A DNA stretch of 15,331 nucleotides from Acidobacteriota bacterium (lineage in GTDB: Bacteria; Acidobacteriota; Terriglobia; Bryobacterales; JACQDG01): the NCBI GenBank assembly GCA_016201185.1, contig JACQDG010000095.1:1-15331 (forward strand). Direction: 5' to 3'. Positions within the stretch are counted from its first letter, which is position 1. Every line of letters starts with the position of its first letter. Made by a program: the position numbers and the translations under genes. A model generated the notes under the pieces. It did no database searches. It had not been told where the DNA came from and saw only the letters and a list, made by a program, of their open reading frames with translations. Below, one piece after another: positions 6,781 through 13,799 of this stretch.

Positions 6781-6811
6781 TTGTGTCACGTCTAGCCCAA
6801 TTGTGACACAA
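6781..6811 (-). promoter_or_regulatory. Perfect inverted-repeat operator upstream of the toxin-antitoxin pair
   Basis: Arms TTGTGTCAC and GTGACACAA, 9 bp each with no mismatch, are separated by 13 nt, so their centres are 22 bp apart (about two helical turns). This is what a pair of antitoxin dimers on one DNA face would need. The region is less GC-rich than its surroundings. A weak -10-like CACAAT (6805-6800) with TTGCGC (6829-6824) at 18 nt would place the promoter over the upstream arm. Confidence 0.65.
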
Positions 6812-6854
6812 AGGCGCGGAGTAGCGCAACGGAGAAGGCGGGCCCGGCCGCTGC

Positions 6855-7949
6855 CTACCGGGTGCGGCGCTGCTCTTCTTTGCGGGCTGGCGGCGTGCTC
6901 GCCTCCTGCCGCTTAACCAGGGGCGGCGTTTCGAGGGCCTTGCGCTGGTCGGCGGTGAGGCGCTCGAAGGCGGCGTCCAGGGATCTCTTGGTGATTTTGC
7001 CGTGGCTACCGGCGGCGGCTTTGTACATGGCGAGCAGAGCCTGGCCGAATTCGGTCTCGGTGGAGAAGCTGGGGACTTCGCCGAAGACGAAGACTTTGAC
7101 AGCGTCGGTGAGGCGCTCGGCCCACTGGCTGGCGAGGCGAGAGGCGTCGGTCTCGCCGGCCAGGATCGCGTCACCTTCGGTGACCGAGGCGAGAGTGCGT
7201 GGGGATGGCGCGTTCTGGACGATTTCGAGGAGGGCGGGGCGGCCTTCGACGGTGTCCACAGCGAACCTGACCGCCGGGCTTTCCTTGAGCGGCTTGATCA
7301 CCTCCTCGAGCGTGGCCACGAGCTTTTTGGCGCGGGCGGCGCCTTCGCCGGTGTCCATGGGATCGTCGATCATGAAGACGGTGAGCTGGCTTACCTTGAT
7401 GGCCACCGGGACGCCCTTGGTCTTGCCTTCGTTAGTCATTAACGCATAGCTGATGACCGGCGGGGGAAGATCGGGACCGCCGGTGATCCAATCGAGGTAC
7501 CAAACGGCAAAGCCGACGGCCATCGCGCCCAGGGCGAACAGGATCGTCATGGGCCGCAGCAGGACGGTCTTCCACGCCGGCTGTGCCCGCTCGGCGAAGG
7601 TGAAGGCGGTGGGCTTGGGCTTGTAAACCGATGCGGCGGGAGGTGGTGTGGATGGGGCAGGGGCAGGCCGCGGAGGGGGTGCTTCTGCCCTGCCGACGGG
7701 TGCGGGGGGACCGGGAGCTTCGACCTGAGCCGTGGCGGGGACGGACTCGGGCGCCGGAGGCTGCGGCGGCGCGGCTGTTTGCGCCAGCGGAGTCGAATCT
7801 AGGGGGCAAAACTGGAAGGCTATGTCCCACGTCTTGCCGCAAGTGGGGCATTTACGCGCGAGGGGCGTGGCGTCGAACGGGCAAAACTGGAAAGCCTCCT
7901 CAAACTGCCTGCCGCAACTGGGGCACTGGCGCCGGTTATCCATGGGCAT
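6855..7949 (-). CDS. Double zinc-ribbon, single-pass membrane protein of unknown function
   Basis: A 364-residue protein with clear modules but no recognised overall function. Residues 9-30 and 34-55 are two near-identical zinc ribbons of the form CPxCG...FCPxDxTPL; each has three Cys (C9, C12, C23; C34, C37, C48) plus an Asp (D26, D51) where a fourth ligand would be. A Pro/Ala-rich linker follows (about 56-107), then one membrane helix (about 133-152, RPMTILFALGAMAVGFAVWYL) and a 210-residue C-terminal region. That region has alternating strands and helices (GVPVAIKVSQLTVFMIDD, ARAKKLVATLEEVI, RPALLEIVQNAP) and probably lies outside the membrane. The basic tail ends RKEEQRRTR. The ATG at 7949 is chosen: a GGAG lies 10 nt upstream; an ATG at 7943 is the alternative. 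Confidence 0.8.
   Translation of the reverse strand: MPMDNRRQCPSCGRQFEEAFQFCPFDATPLARKCPTCGKTWDIAFQFCPLDSTPLAQTAAPPQPPAPESVPATAQVEAPGPPAPVGRAEAPPPRPAPAPSTPPPAASVYKPKPTAFTFAERAQPAWKTVLLRPMTILFALGAMAVGFAVWYLDWITGGPDLPPPVISYALMTNEGKTKGVPVAIKVSQLTVFMIDDPMDTGEGAARAKKLVATLEEVIKPLKESPAVRFAVDTVEGRPALLEIVQNAPSPRTLASVTEGDAILAGETDASRLASQWAERLTDAVKVFVFGEVPSFSTETEFGQALLAMYKAAAGSHGKITKRSLDAAFERLTADQRKALETPPLVKRQEASTPPARKEEQRRTR
7785..7925 (-). repeat. In-gene tandem duplication encoding the two zinc ribbons
   Basis: The two ribbons repeat with a period of 75 nt (25 codons). The DNA itself is still similar: on the plus strand, GGGCAAAACTGGAA occurs at the same place in both copies, as does GCCGCAA followed by TGGGGCA. 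The similarity suggests a fairly recent duplication or strong constraint. Confidence 0.75.
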
Positions 7950-8008
7950 CCGGGGAAAACTCCATTCTACATCGGGGACGCCTGACACCCGAGATCTGGC
8001 GCCTGCCG

Positions 8009-8968
8009 CTACGCCCACCACATTTCGGCCGGCTTCTCCTTCAGCACGACCTTATCCAGGAACTGGATGGCCTTGCTGAGGCCTTCGTCGACCGACATGA
8101 GGCTGTCCTCGTGCTCGATGGAGAGCACATAGTCGTAGCCGTACATGCGGAGGGTGGAGACGAACTCGTTCCACCACTCGGCGCCGTGGCCGTAGCCGAC
8201 GGTGCGGAAGATCCAGGCGCGGTGGGCCTCGTCTTTGTAGGGCTTGGTGTCGAGCACGCCGGTCTTCGGCAGGTTGCGGTCGTAGATTTGGGTGTCCTTG
8301 GCGTGGCCGTGAAAGATGGCGCCGTCGAGCACGCGGCTGGCGGCGATGGGATCGATGCCCTGCCAGAACATGTGGCTGGGGTCGTAGTTGCAGCCGATCG
8401 AAGGGCCGGCGATCTCGCGCAGCCGGAGCATCGTCTCGGGGCTGTAGACCACGAAGCCGGGGTGCATCTCGATGGCGATCTTCACGCCATGGTCGGCGGC
8501 GTACTTGGCCCGCTCGGTCCAGTAGGGAATGACCTTTTTCTCCCACTGCCAGGCCAGAATGTCCAGGTAATCGGGCGGCCAGGGGCAGGTGACCCAGTTC
8601 GGATGCTTCGACTTTTCGCTGTCCCCGGGGCAGCCCGAGAAATCGATCACCACCGGAACGCCGAGCTTGCGGGCGAGCAGGATGGTCTTCTTGCTCACCT
8701 CCTGGTTCTCCTTGGCGATCTCCGGATTGGGGTGCAGGGGATTGCCGTGGCAGCTCAGGGCGCTGATCGTAAAGCCGTGGTCCTCGATTTTGGACTTGAA
8801 CTCCTCGAGCTTCGCCTTGTTGTAGAACATCCCCAGTTTGCAATGGGGATTGCCCGGGTAGTTGCCCGTGCCGAGTTCCACGGTGGTGATGCCCAGCCCC
8901 TTCAGCTTTTCAATGACCTGGTCGAGGCTCAACTTGGCCAGCAAAGCGGTGAAAACTCCGACTCTCAC
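8009..8968 (-). CDS. Sugar phosphate isomerase/epimerase (xylose-isomerase-like TIM barrel)
   Basis: A 319-residue metal-dependent TIM-barrel protein of the AP_endonuc_2 superfamily, whose members interconvert keto and aldo sugars or epimerise inositols. Likely metal ligands are Glu167 (KIAIEMHPGF), Asp196 and His199 (CNYDPSHMFWQG), His222 (FHGHAKD) and Glu285 (LSIEHEDS). The N-terminus MRVGVFTALLAKLSLDQVI matches the usual first strand and helix. The start is a GTG at 8968; AGGAGG lies 6 nt upstream and settles it. No signal peptide, so cytoplasmic. It diverges from the M61 peptidase gene with only 38 nt between start codons. It is followed 59 nt later by the zinc-ribbon gene on the same strand. 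The fold is sure; the substrate is not. Confidence 0.92.
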   Translation of the reverse strand: MRVGVFTALLAKLSLDQVIEKLKGLGITTVELGTGNYPGNPHCKLGMFYNKAKLEEFKSKIEDHGFTISALSCHGNPLHPNPEIAKENQEVSKKTILLARKLGVPVVIDFSGCPGDSEKSKHPNWVTCPWPPDYLDILAWQWEKKVIPYWTERAKYAADHGVKIAIEMHPGFVVYSPETMLRLREIAGPSIGCNYDPSHMFWQGIDPIAASRVLDGAIFHGHAKDTQIYDRNLPKTGVLDTKPYKDEAHRAWIFRTVGYGHGAEWWNEFVSTLRMYGYDYVLSIEHEDSLMSVDEGLSKAIQFLDKVVLKEKPAEMWWA

Positions 8969-8974
8969 GGGGGT

Positions 8975-8980
8975 CCTCCT
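8975..8980 (-). promoter_or_regulatory. Shine-Dalgarno AGGAGG fixing a GTG start
   Basis: AGGAGG on the minus strand, 6 nt before the GTG at 8968 of the sugar isomerase gene. No ATG is available near the correct N-terminus, so this site decides the start. Confidence 0.85.
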
Positions 8981-8990
8981 TGGAAAGAAG

Positions 8991-8998
8991 TGTAGAAT
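8991..8998 (+). promoter_or_regulatory. Extended -10-like element TGTAGAAT before the M61 gene
   Basis: TGTAGAAT resembles an extended -10 (TGnTATAAT) and lies 8 nt before the ATG at 9007. Transcription would begin almost at the start codon, giving a leaderless mRNA; consistent with this, no SD sits at normal spacing. A -35 element is not evident. Confidence 0.35.
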
Positions 8999-9006
8999 AG
9001 CACATC

Positions 9007-10875
9007 ATGCTACGCTCCGGTCTGCTTCTGTTCATGAGTGGTTTGGCGGCTCATGCCGCCGATCCGACGATCACCATAAGCGTCGACGCCACAGAGGCGC
9101 CGCGCCGGATTTTCCATGCCCGCCTGGTTTTCCCCGCCGCGCCCGGGCCGCTCACCTTGCAATACCCTAAATGGATCCCCGGCGAGCACAGCCCCACCGG
9201 ACCGATTGCCGACCTGGCCGGTTTGAAGATCACCGCGTCCGTGAGGCCGGTGGCCTGGAAGCGGGATGACGTGGATATGTACGCTTTCCACCTCGAGGTT
9301 CCGGTGGGGGCGAGCGCCGTGGAGGTCGCGCTCGACTTCCTTTCCCCGCCGTCGGCCGAGGGATTTTCCTCGGCCGCCTCGGCCACCGCGCAGATGACGG
9401 TTCTGAGCTGGAACACACTTCTGCTCTACCCGGAAGGCAAGTCCTCGAATGGGCTGACCTACAAGGCCGACTTGCGGGTGCCGGCCGGGTGGAAATACGG
9501 CACGGCCTTGCCGATTGCGAAGGAGTCGGGCGACACGATCGAGTTCGCCCCGGCCTCTTTGACCACGCTGGTCGATTCGCCGGTGATTGCGGGACGGTAC
9601 TTCCGAACCGTCGATCTCAGCCCGGGGGCCGCGCCGGCGCACTATCTCCACATCGGGGCCGACAGCGCCGCCGCTGCCGAGATCAGCCCTCTGCTGGTCG
9701 CCGCCTACCGGCAACTGGTGGCCGAGACCGGGCCGCTGTTCGGGACGCGGCATTACCGGAGCTATCACTTCCTGCTCTCGCTCAGCGATCACGTGGCGCA
9801 CTTCGGGCTGGAGCATCACGAGTCGAGCGACAACCGCGTGCCGGAGCGCACCCTGATCGAAGACAACCTGCGCAAGTTGAACGCGTCGCTGCTGCCGCAC
9901 GAGTTCACCCACTCCTGGAACGGCAAGTATCGGCGCCCGCGGGGCCTGGCCACAGCCGACTATCAGGAGCCGATGCGCGGCGAGCTGCTGTGGGTCTACG
10001 AAGGGCTGACCAACTACCTGGGCGACATCCTTGCTCCGCGCAGCGGCATCCTGACGCCGGAGGAGTTCCGGGAAGCCCTGGCCATCCGCGCGGCAAGCCT
10101 CGATCTGCGCTCCGGGCGGGCTTGGCGCCCGCTGGCTGACACCGCCGTCGCCGCCCAGATCCTCTACCCCGCTCGCAAGGACTGGGCCGACTGGCGGCGA
10201 AGCGTGGATTACTATTCGGAAGGAACCCTGCTCTGGCTGGAGGCCGACGTCCTGATCCGAACCCGGAGCCAGGGCCGGCGGTCGCTCGACGATTTCTGCC
10301 GCCGCTTCCACGGCGGCCAGACCGGGTCGCCCGAGGTCAAACCGTACACCTTTGACGACATCGTGGCCGAGTTAAACACCGTCGAGCCCTTTGACTGGCG
10401 AGGCTTTCTGAACACCCGCCTCAACTCCACCGGCTCGCCTGCGCCGCTGGGCGGCATCGAGGGCAGCGGCTGGCGGCTGGTCTACAACGACGTGGCGCTG
10501 GCGCTGATCAAGGCCCAGGAAGAGGAAGAGAAGACCATCGACCTGAGTTACTCCATGGGGCTGCAGTTGAAAGAGGACGGCACGATCACGGACGTGGTTC
10601 GAGGGCTGGCGGCCGACCGGGCTGGCGTCCCTCCGGCGACCCAACTGATGGCGGTGAACGGCCGCCGGTTGAGCCGCGAATTTGTGCGCGCCGCGATCCG
10701 GGCGGCCAAAACCACTTCCGAGCCGCTGGAGCTACTGGTGAAGAACGGCGAGTATTATACGGCCTACCGCCTCGACTATCACCAGGGCGAGAAGTATCCG
10801 CATCTGGAACGCGATCCGGCCAGGCCGGACCTGCTCCGCGAGATCATTCGGCCCCGCGCGCTGCCGGTACAATAA
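9007..10875 (+). CDS. Exported M61-family aminopeptidase with PDZ domain
   Basis: A 622-residue zinc metallopeptidase. The M61 founder is a glycyl aminopeptidase that releases N-terminal Gly and Ala. A signal peptide (MLRSGLLLFMSGLAAHA, then ADP) sends it to the periplasm or outside. A beta-sandwich N-terminal region (about 20-190) includes the family's PKWIPGEHSPTGPI. GLEHHESSDNRV precedes the thermolysin-like catalytic domain with HEFTH (His298, Glu299, His302) and a third zinc ligand, probably Glu332 in WVYEGLTNYLGDI. A PDZ domain lies at about 510-595 (SMGLQLKEDGTITDVVRGLAADRAG, then LMAVNGRRLSREF). All catalytic residues are present and the length is usual. The stop overlaps the ATG of the aminotransferase (TAATG), so the two are translationally coupled. 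No SD precedes the ATG. Confidence 0.93.
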   Translation: MLRSGLLLFMSGLAAHAADPTITISVDATEAPRRIFHARLVFPAAPGPLTLQYPKWIPGEHSPTGPIADLAGLKITASVRPVAWKRDDVDMYAFHLEVPVGASAVEVALDFLSPPSAEGFSSAASATAQMTVLSWNTLLLYPEGKSSNGLTYKADLRVPAGWKYGTALPIAKESGDTIEFAPASLTTLVDSPVIAGRYFRTVDLSPGAAPAHYLHIGADSAAAAEISPLLVAAYRQLVAETGPLFGTRHYRSYHFLLSLSDHVAHFGLEHHESSDNRVPERTLIEDNLRKLNASLLPHEFTHSWNGKYRRPRGLATADYQEPMRGELLWVYEGLTNYLGDILAPRSGILTPEEFREALAIRAASLDLRSGRAWRPLADTAVAAQILYPARKDWADWRRSVDYYSEGTLLWLEADVLIRTRSQGRRSLDDFCRRFHGGQTGSPEVKPYTFDDIVAELNTVEPFDWRGFLNTRLNSTGSPAPLGGIEGSGWRLVYNDVALALIKAQEEEEKTIDLSYSMGLQLKEDGTITDVVRGLAADRAGVPPATQLMAVNGRRLSREFVRAAIRAAKTTSEPLELLVKNGEYYTAYRLDYHQGEKYPHLERDPARPDLLREIIRPRALPVQ

Positions 10876-12068
10876 TGGGGATGTCGCTCACGGACCACGA
10901 TCCCTTCTACCGGATCGCCAAGCTGCCGCCATACGTCTTCGCGGTGATCAACGAAATGCGGGCCCGGGCGCGGGCGGCGCAACAGGACGTGATCGACCTG
11001 GGCATGGGGAACCCGGACGGGGCGACACCTCGGGCGGTGGTGAACAAGCTTGCGGAGGCCGCGCGCAATCCCCGCAACCACCGCTACTCGGTTTCGCGCG
11101 GCATTCCGCGGCTGCGGGAGGAGATCACAAAGCGCTATAAGGCCAACTACAACGTGGACCTGGACCCGGAGACGGAAGCCATAGTCACCATGGGCGCCAA
11201 GGACGCCCTAGCCCACCTGCTGTTTGCGGTGATCGGACCCGGGGACGCCGTGGTCTCGCCCAACCCGGCTTACCCGATTCACCAGTACGGCGTGCTGATG
11301 GCCGAGGGGCATGCCTGCCTGCTGCCCATGCCGGATGCGGCAGCATTCCTGAGCGGGCTCGAGGATCTGTACCGGCGCTCGTCACAGCCGCCGCAACTGA
11401 TCCTCATTTCCTTTCCGCACAACCCCACGACTCTTTGCGTAGAGCGGGCCTTCTTCCAGGCGGTGATCAATCTGGCCCGGCGGCACGGCACGATGGTGGT
11501 GCATGATTTCGCTTATGCCGACCTGTGCTTTGACGGCTATCGCGCCCCGAGCATCCTGGAGATCGAGGGCGCCAAGGAAGTGGCGGTCGAGATCTTTTCC
11601 ATGTCGAAAAGCTACAACATGGCAGGCTGGCGGATCGGCTACTGCCTGGGCAACCGCGAGATGATCGCCGCGCTGGCGCGGATCAAGAGCTACCTCGACT
11701 ACGGCGCGTTCCAGCCCATTCAGATCGCCTCGATCATCGCGCTGCGGGAGTGCGAGGAAGAAACGAAAAAGATTTGCGCCGTTTACCAGAAGCGGAGGGA
11801 CGTGCTGGTAGAGGGACTGCGGCGGGCGGGCTGGCCGGTCACCCCGCCGCGAGGGACCATGTTCGTTTGGGCGCCGATTCCGGAGCGCTACCGGGCGCTT
11901 GGGTCGCTCGGGTTCGCCAAGCTGCTGCTCGAAAAGGCCCTGGTGGCCGTTTCGCCGGGCATCGGCTTCGGGCCGCACGGCGAGGGGTTCGTGCGCTTCG
12001 CGCTGGTGGAAAACGAAAGCCGTATCCGCCAGGCGACGCGTTCCATCAGGCAGTTTTTAGGCCAGTAA
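10875..12068 (+). CDS. alaC: Alanine transaminase AlaC-type (PLP aminotransferase class I/II)
   Basis: A 397-residue fold-type I PLP enzyme that matches E. coli AlaC along its length: RIAKLPPYVFAVINEM, LGMGNPDGATP, YSVSRGIPRLREEI, NPAYPIHQYG, HDFAYADLCFDGY, MSKSYNMAGWRIGY with the PLP-lysine at Lys245, ARIKSYLDYGAFQP, and SPGIGFGPHGEGFVRFALVEN with the substrate-carboxylate Arg374. AlaC converts pyruvate plus glutamate to alanine plus 2-oxoglutarate and works in both directions. The ATG at 10875 overlaps the peptidase stop by 1 nt; a second ATG lies at 10881. Coupling to a Gly/Ala-releasing peptidase suggests a catabolic role here. LL-diaminopimelate aminotransferases are the closest alternative, but the NPDGATP and SYNMAGWR segments fit AlaC better. 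Confidence 0.9.
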   Translation: MGMSLTDHDPFYRIAKLPPYVFAVINEMRARARAAQQDVIDLGMGNPDGATPRAVVNKLAEAARNPRNHRYSVSRGIPRLREEITKRYKANYNVDLDPETEAIVTMGAKDALAHLLFAVIGPGDAVVSPNPAYPIHQYGVLMAEGHACLLPMPDAAAFLSGLEDLYRRSSQPPQLILISFPHNPTTLCVERAFFQAVINLARRHGTMVVHDFAYADLCFDGYRAPSILEIEGAKEVAVEIFSMSKSYNMAGWRIGYCLGNREMIAALARIKSYLDYGAFQPIQIASIIALRECEEETKKICAVYQKRRDVLVEGLRRAGWPVTPPRGTMFVWAPIPERYRALGSLGFAKLLLEKALVAVSPGIGFGPHGEGFVRFALVENESRIRQATRSIRQFLGQ

Positions 12069-12111
12069 CGCCCTTTTTGCAGGCGAGAGAAGCACCGGGG
12101 TACGGTCGGCT

Positions 12112-12597
12112 ATGCCCAGCAAGGAAGAGTGGCGAGGCAAGATCGGAAAGATGAGCGACGAGGAGGTCGCCGAGTTCCTCTCGGGCAACCCGATCTGCCG
12201 CCTGGGCTGTCTCGATGAGGACGGCTGGCCCTACGTGGCGCCTTGCTGGTTTGAATACGGCGACGGCGGTTTCTACATCATCCCGCGCGCCCGCTCTGCC
12301 TGGGCGGGTTTTGTGCAGCGGAACCCCCGCGTCTTCTTGTGCATCGACGAATCGACCATGTACAACCGCCGGGTCCTGGTGAAAGGCGAGGCTACGGTTC
12401 TGGAGGAGCCGAACCTCGGCGGCCGGTGGGTCCAGATCGCGCGCCGCATGTCGCTGCGTTATCTTGGCGAGCATGGGCCGGATTACCTGGAACCGACCCT
12501 GGTCGAGCCGCGCTGGCTGCTGTTCGTGCGGCCCTTGAAGATGACAACCTGGCAAGGAGCGGATTGGGCCCGGCGCTACAAACATGCCGCGTGGTAG
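12112..12597 (+). CDS. Pyridoxamine 5'-phosphate oxidase-like FMN-binding split-barrel protein
   Basis: A 161-residue protein of the flavin-binding split-barrel superfamily (Rv1155/PNPOx-like). Typical features in order: EEVAEFLSGNPICRLGCLDEDGWPYVAPCWFEYGDG, the first barrel strands with the conserved Gly-x-Pro; GFYIIPRARSAWAGFVQRNPRVFLCID; VLVKGEATVLEEP; and the closing WLLFVRPLKMTTWQG. These proteins bind FMN, F420 or haem and reduce or oxidise small molecules; true PdxH has a C-terminal pyridoxine-binding arm, which is absent. No signal peptide. It follows alaC by 43 nt on the same strand and precedes the Gfo/Idh gene by 22 nt, so an operon is likely. The function is not predictable beyond flavin/cofactor binding. 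Confidence 0.87.
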   Translation: MPSKEEWRGKIGKMSDEEVAEFLSGNPICRLGCLDEDGWPYVAPCWFEYGDGGFYIIPRARSAWAGFVQRNPRVFLCIDESTMYNRRVLVKGEATVLEEPNLGGRWVQIARRMSLRYLGEHGPDYLEPTLVEPRWLLFVRPLKMTTWQGADWARRYKHAAW

Positions 12598-12619
12598 CCG
12601 GCCGGCAGGGGAAGAATCC

Positions 12620-13726
12620 ATGGATATAGCGACGAAAATCAACCGCCGCAGTTTCTTCGGGCAGGCGACAGGAGCTTCGCTGGCCGCGCAGCGCCAGCCC
12701 TCCCGGGTTTTTTCTGATTATTTCCGCGTGGGCTGCCTGAACGTCTCGTCCTACTCACACTTGAAGGATCTCTGGGCGCCGCTCATCAACCCGCGACCGG
12801 GCGAGAAAGATACTCCCTTCACCGGCATGCGGATCACCCATTGCTGGGATATTGACCCTGACGGAGCGGAGGAGTTTGCAAGAATCTACGGTTGCCACCC
12901 CGTCAAGAACTTCGACGACATGCTGGGCAAGGTGGACGGCATCATCTCGGGCGGATATTACAACCATCCCTGGAACCACATCCTGCACGAGCCGTACCTG
13001 GAAGCGGGGCTGCCCAACCTGATTAACAGGCCTTTTGCCAACTCGCTGTCCAAAACGCGCCGGATGATCGAAGCGGCCCGGAAACACGGGGCCAAGATTC
13101 TGGCGCCTTCCAGCCACGAACACAACGAGGCGATCGCCCGCGCCCGATCCTGGGCCGCCGGCAAAAAAATACTCTGCTACAGCGCGACGAATTCTTTTGA
13201 CGACTACCCCACCCACGGTGTCCACGGGGTTTACATGATTTGCCGGGCCATCGCCGAGGCAGGGAACCCCGTTGTGTCGGTGGGGTACCGGGCCAAGAGC
13301 TGGCACAGTCCGCCCGGCGTGATGGCCTTTGAGCACGCGGACAAGGACGGCCGCCCGTTCTTCGGCGCCCTTCACCAGGTGAGCGGTTCCTGGGGGACGC
13401 TCGAAATCCACACGCCGGAGGAATATGGCGGGAAGGATTTCGCCATCCAAAGGGGCACGGAGTATCCTTACGACAAAACGGAAATCTGGGCCCCCGCCCT
13501 CTGGGCGTTCCAAAATATGGCCCTACATGGCGTCATGCCGCAGACCTTGGAGCAGATATACCACAAGACCAACGTGTTTCTGGCCGGATGGAAGTCGGTT
13601 CTTGAAAATGGCGGGAAGCCAGTGAGGCTGGAGGAAGTCCCTGAAGACTGGGAATCACTTGTTGAACTTCCCAATCACCCCGGCGACCTCACGGTGTCGC
13701 TGTTCCAAAAGAAGTTTGGGAAGTGA
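12620..13726 (+). CDS. Divergent Gfo/Idh/MocA-like protein with twin-arginine-type leader
   Basis: A 368-residue protein shaped like the Gfo/Idh/MocA oxidoreductases found with Tat leaders in Acidobacteria and Planctomycetes. Residues 8-14 (NRRSFFG) resemble a twin-arginine motif, but the following hydrophobic stretch (QATGASLAA) is very short. A Rossmann-like order then follows: YFRVGCLNVSSY, RITHCWDIDPDGAEEFARIYG, FDDMLGKVDGIISGGYYNHPW, YLEAGLPNLINRPFANSL and GAKILAPSSHEHNEAIARA. A C-terminal alpha/beta domain contains DDYPTHGVHGVYMICRAIAEAG. The glycine-rich GxGxxG dinucleotide motif is absent and the usual EKP is changed to NRP (Arg137). It may therefore not be an active dehydrogenase. 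The ATG at 12620 has AGGGGAAG upstream. It converges on miaA. Confidence 0.8.
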   Translation: MDIATKINRRSFFGQATGASLAAQRQPSRVFSDYFRVGCLNVSSYSHLKDLWAPLINPRPGEKDTPFTGMRITHCWDIDPDGAEEFARIYGCHPVKNFDDMLGKVDGIISGGYYNHPWNHILHEPYLEAGLPNLINRPFANSLSKTRRMIEAARKHGAKILAPSSHEHNEAIARARSWAAGKKILCYSATNSFDDYPTHGVHGVYMICRAIAEAGNPVVSVGYRAKSWHSPPGVMAFEHADKDGRPFFGALHQVSGSWGTLEIHTPEEYGGKDFAIQRGTEYPYDKTEIWAPALWAFQNMALHGVMPQTLEQIYHKTNVFLAGWKSVLENGGKPVRLEEVPEDWESLVELPNHPGDLTVSLFQKKFGK

Positions 13727-13748
13727 TGTGCCGGCCTAAGCGATAGCG

Positions 13749-13792
13749 GCCAGGCCTCCCGCTCCATCAAGCGGTTCTTACGGGGGTGACGC
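13749..13792 (+). pseudogene. Short echo of the alaC 3' end (possible gene remnant)
   Basis: In the gap between the Gfo/Idh gene and miaA, one frame reads QASRSIKRFLRG then stop, against QATRSIRQFLGQ then stop at the AlaC C-terminus. Over about 44 nt (compare 12028-12071) roughly three quarters of bases align by eye without a gap, including TCCATCA and the following TTA. It may be the relic of a second aminotransferase tail or of a local duplication; chance is not excluded. The rest of the 73-nt gap holds no clear terminator. Confidence 0.35.
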
Positions 13793-13799
13793 GCTCCCC

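Noticed and set aside
6773..7174. Long N-terminal extension of the antitoxin frame
   Set aside because: Ser/Pro/Arg-rich low-complexity shadow of the zinc-ribbon gene; Phd antitoxins are about 75-90 residues, which the start at 6772 gives.
7631..8995. 454-codon plus-strand frame opposite the isomerase and zinc-ribbon genes
   Set aside because: Shadow of two genes with intact motifs and good SD sites on the other strand.
9010..10311. 433-codon minus-strand frame opposite the M61 gene
   Set aside because: Antisense shadow; the sense frame carries the HEFTH zinc motif and PDZ domain.
12061..12090. T run (CCCTTTTTGC) after alaC as a terminator
   Set aside because: No stem longer than about 3-4 bp precedes it, and the downstream gene on the same strand is close.
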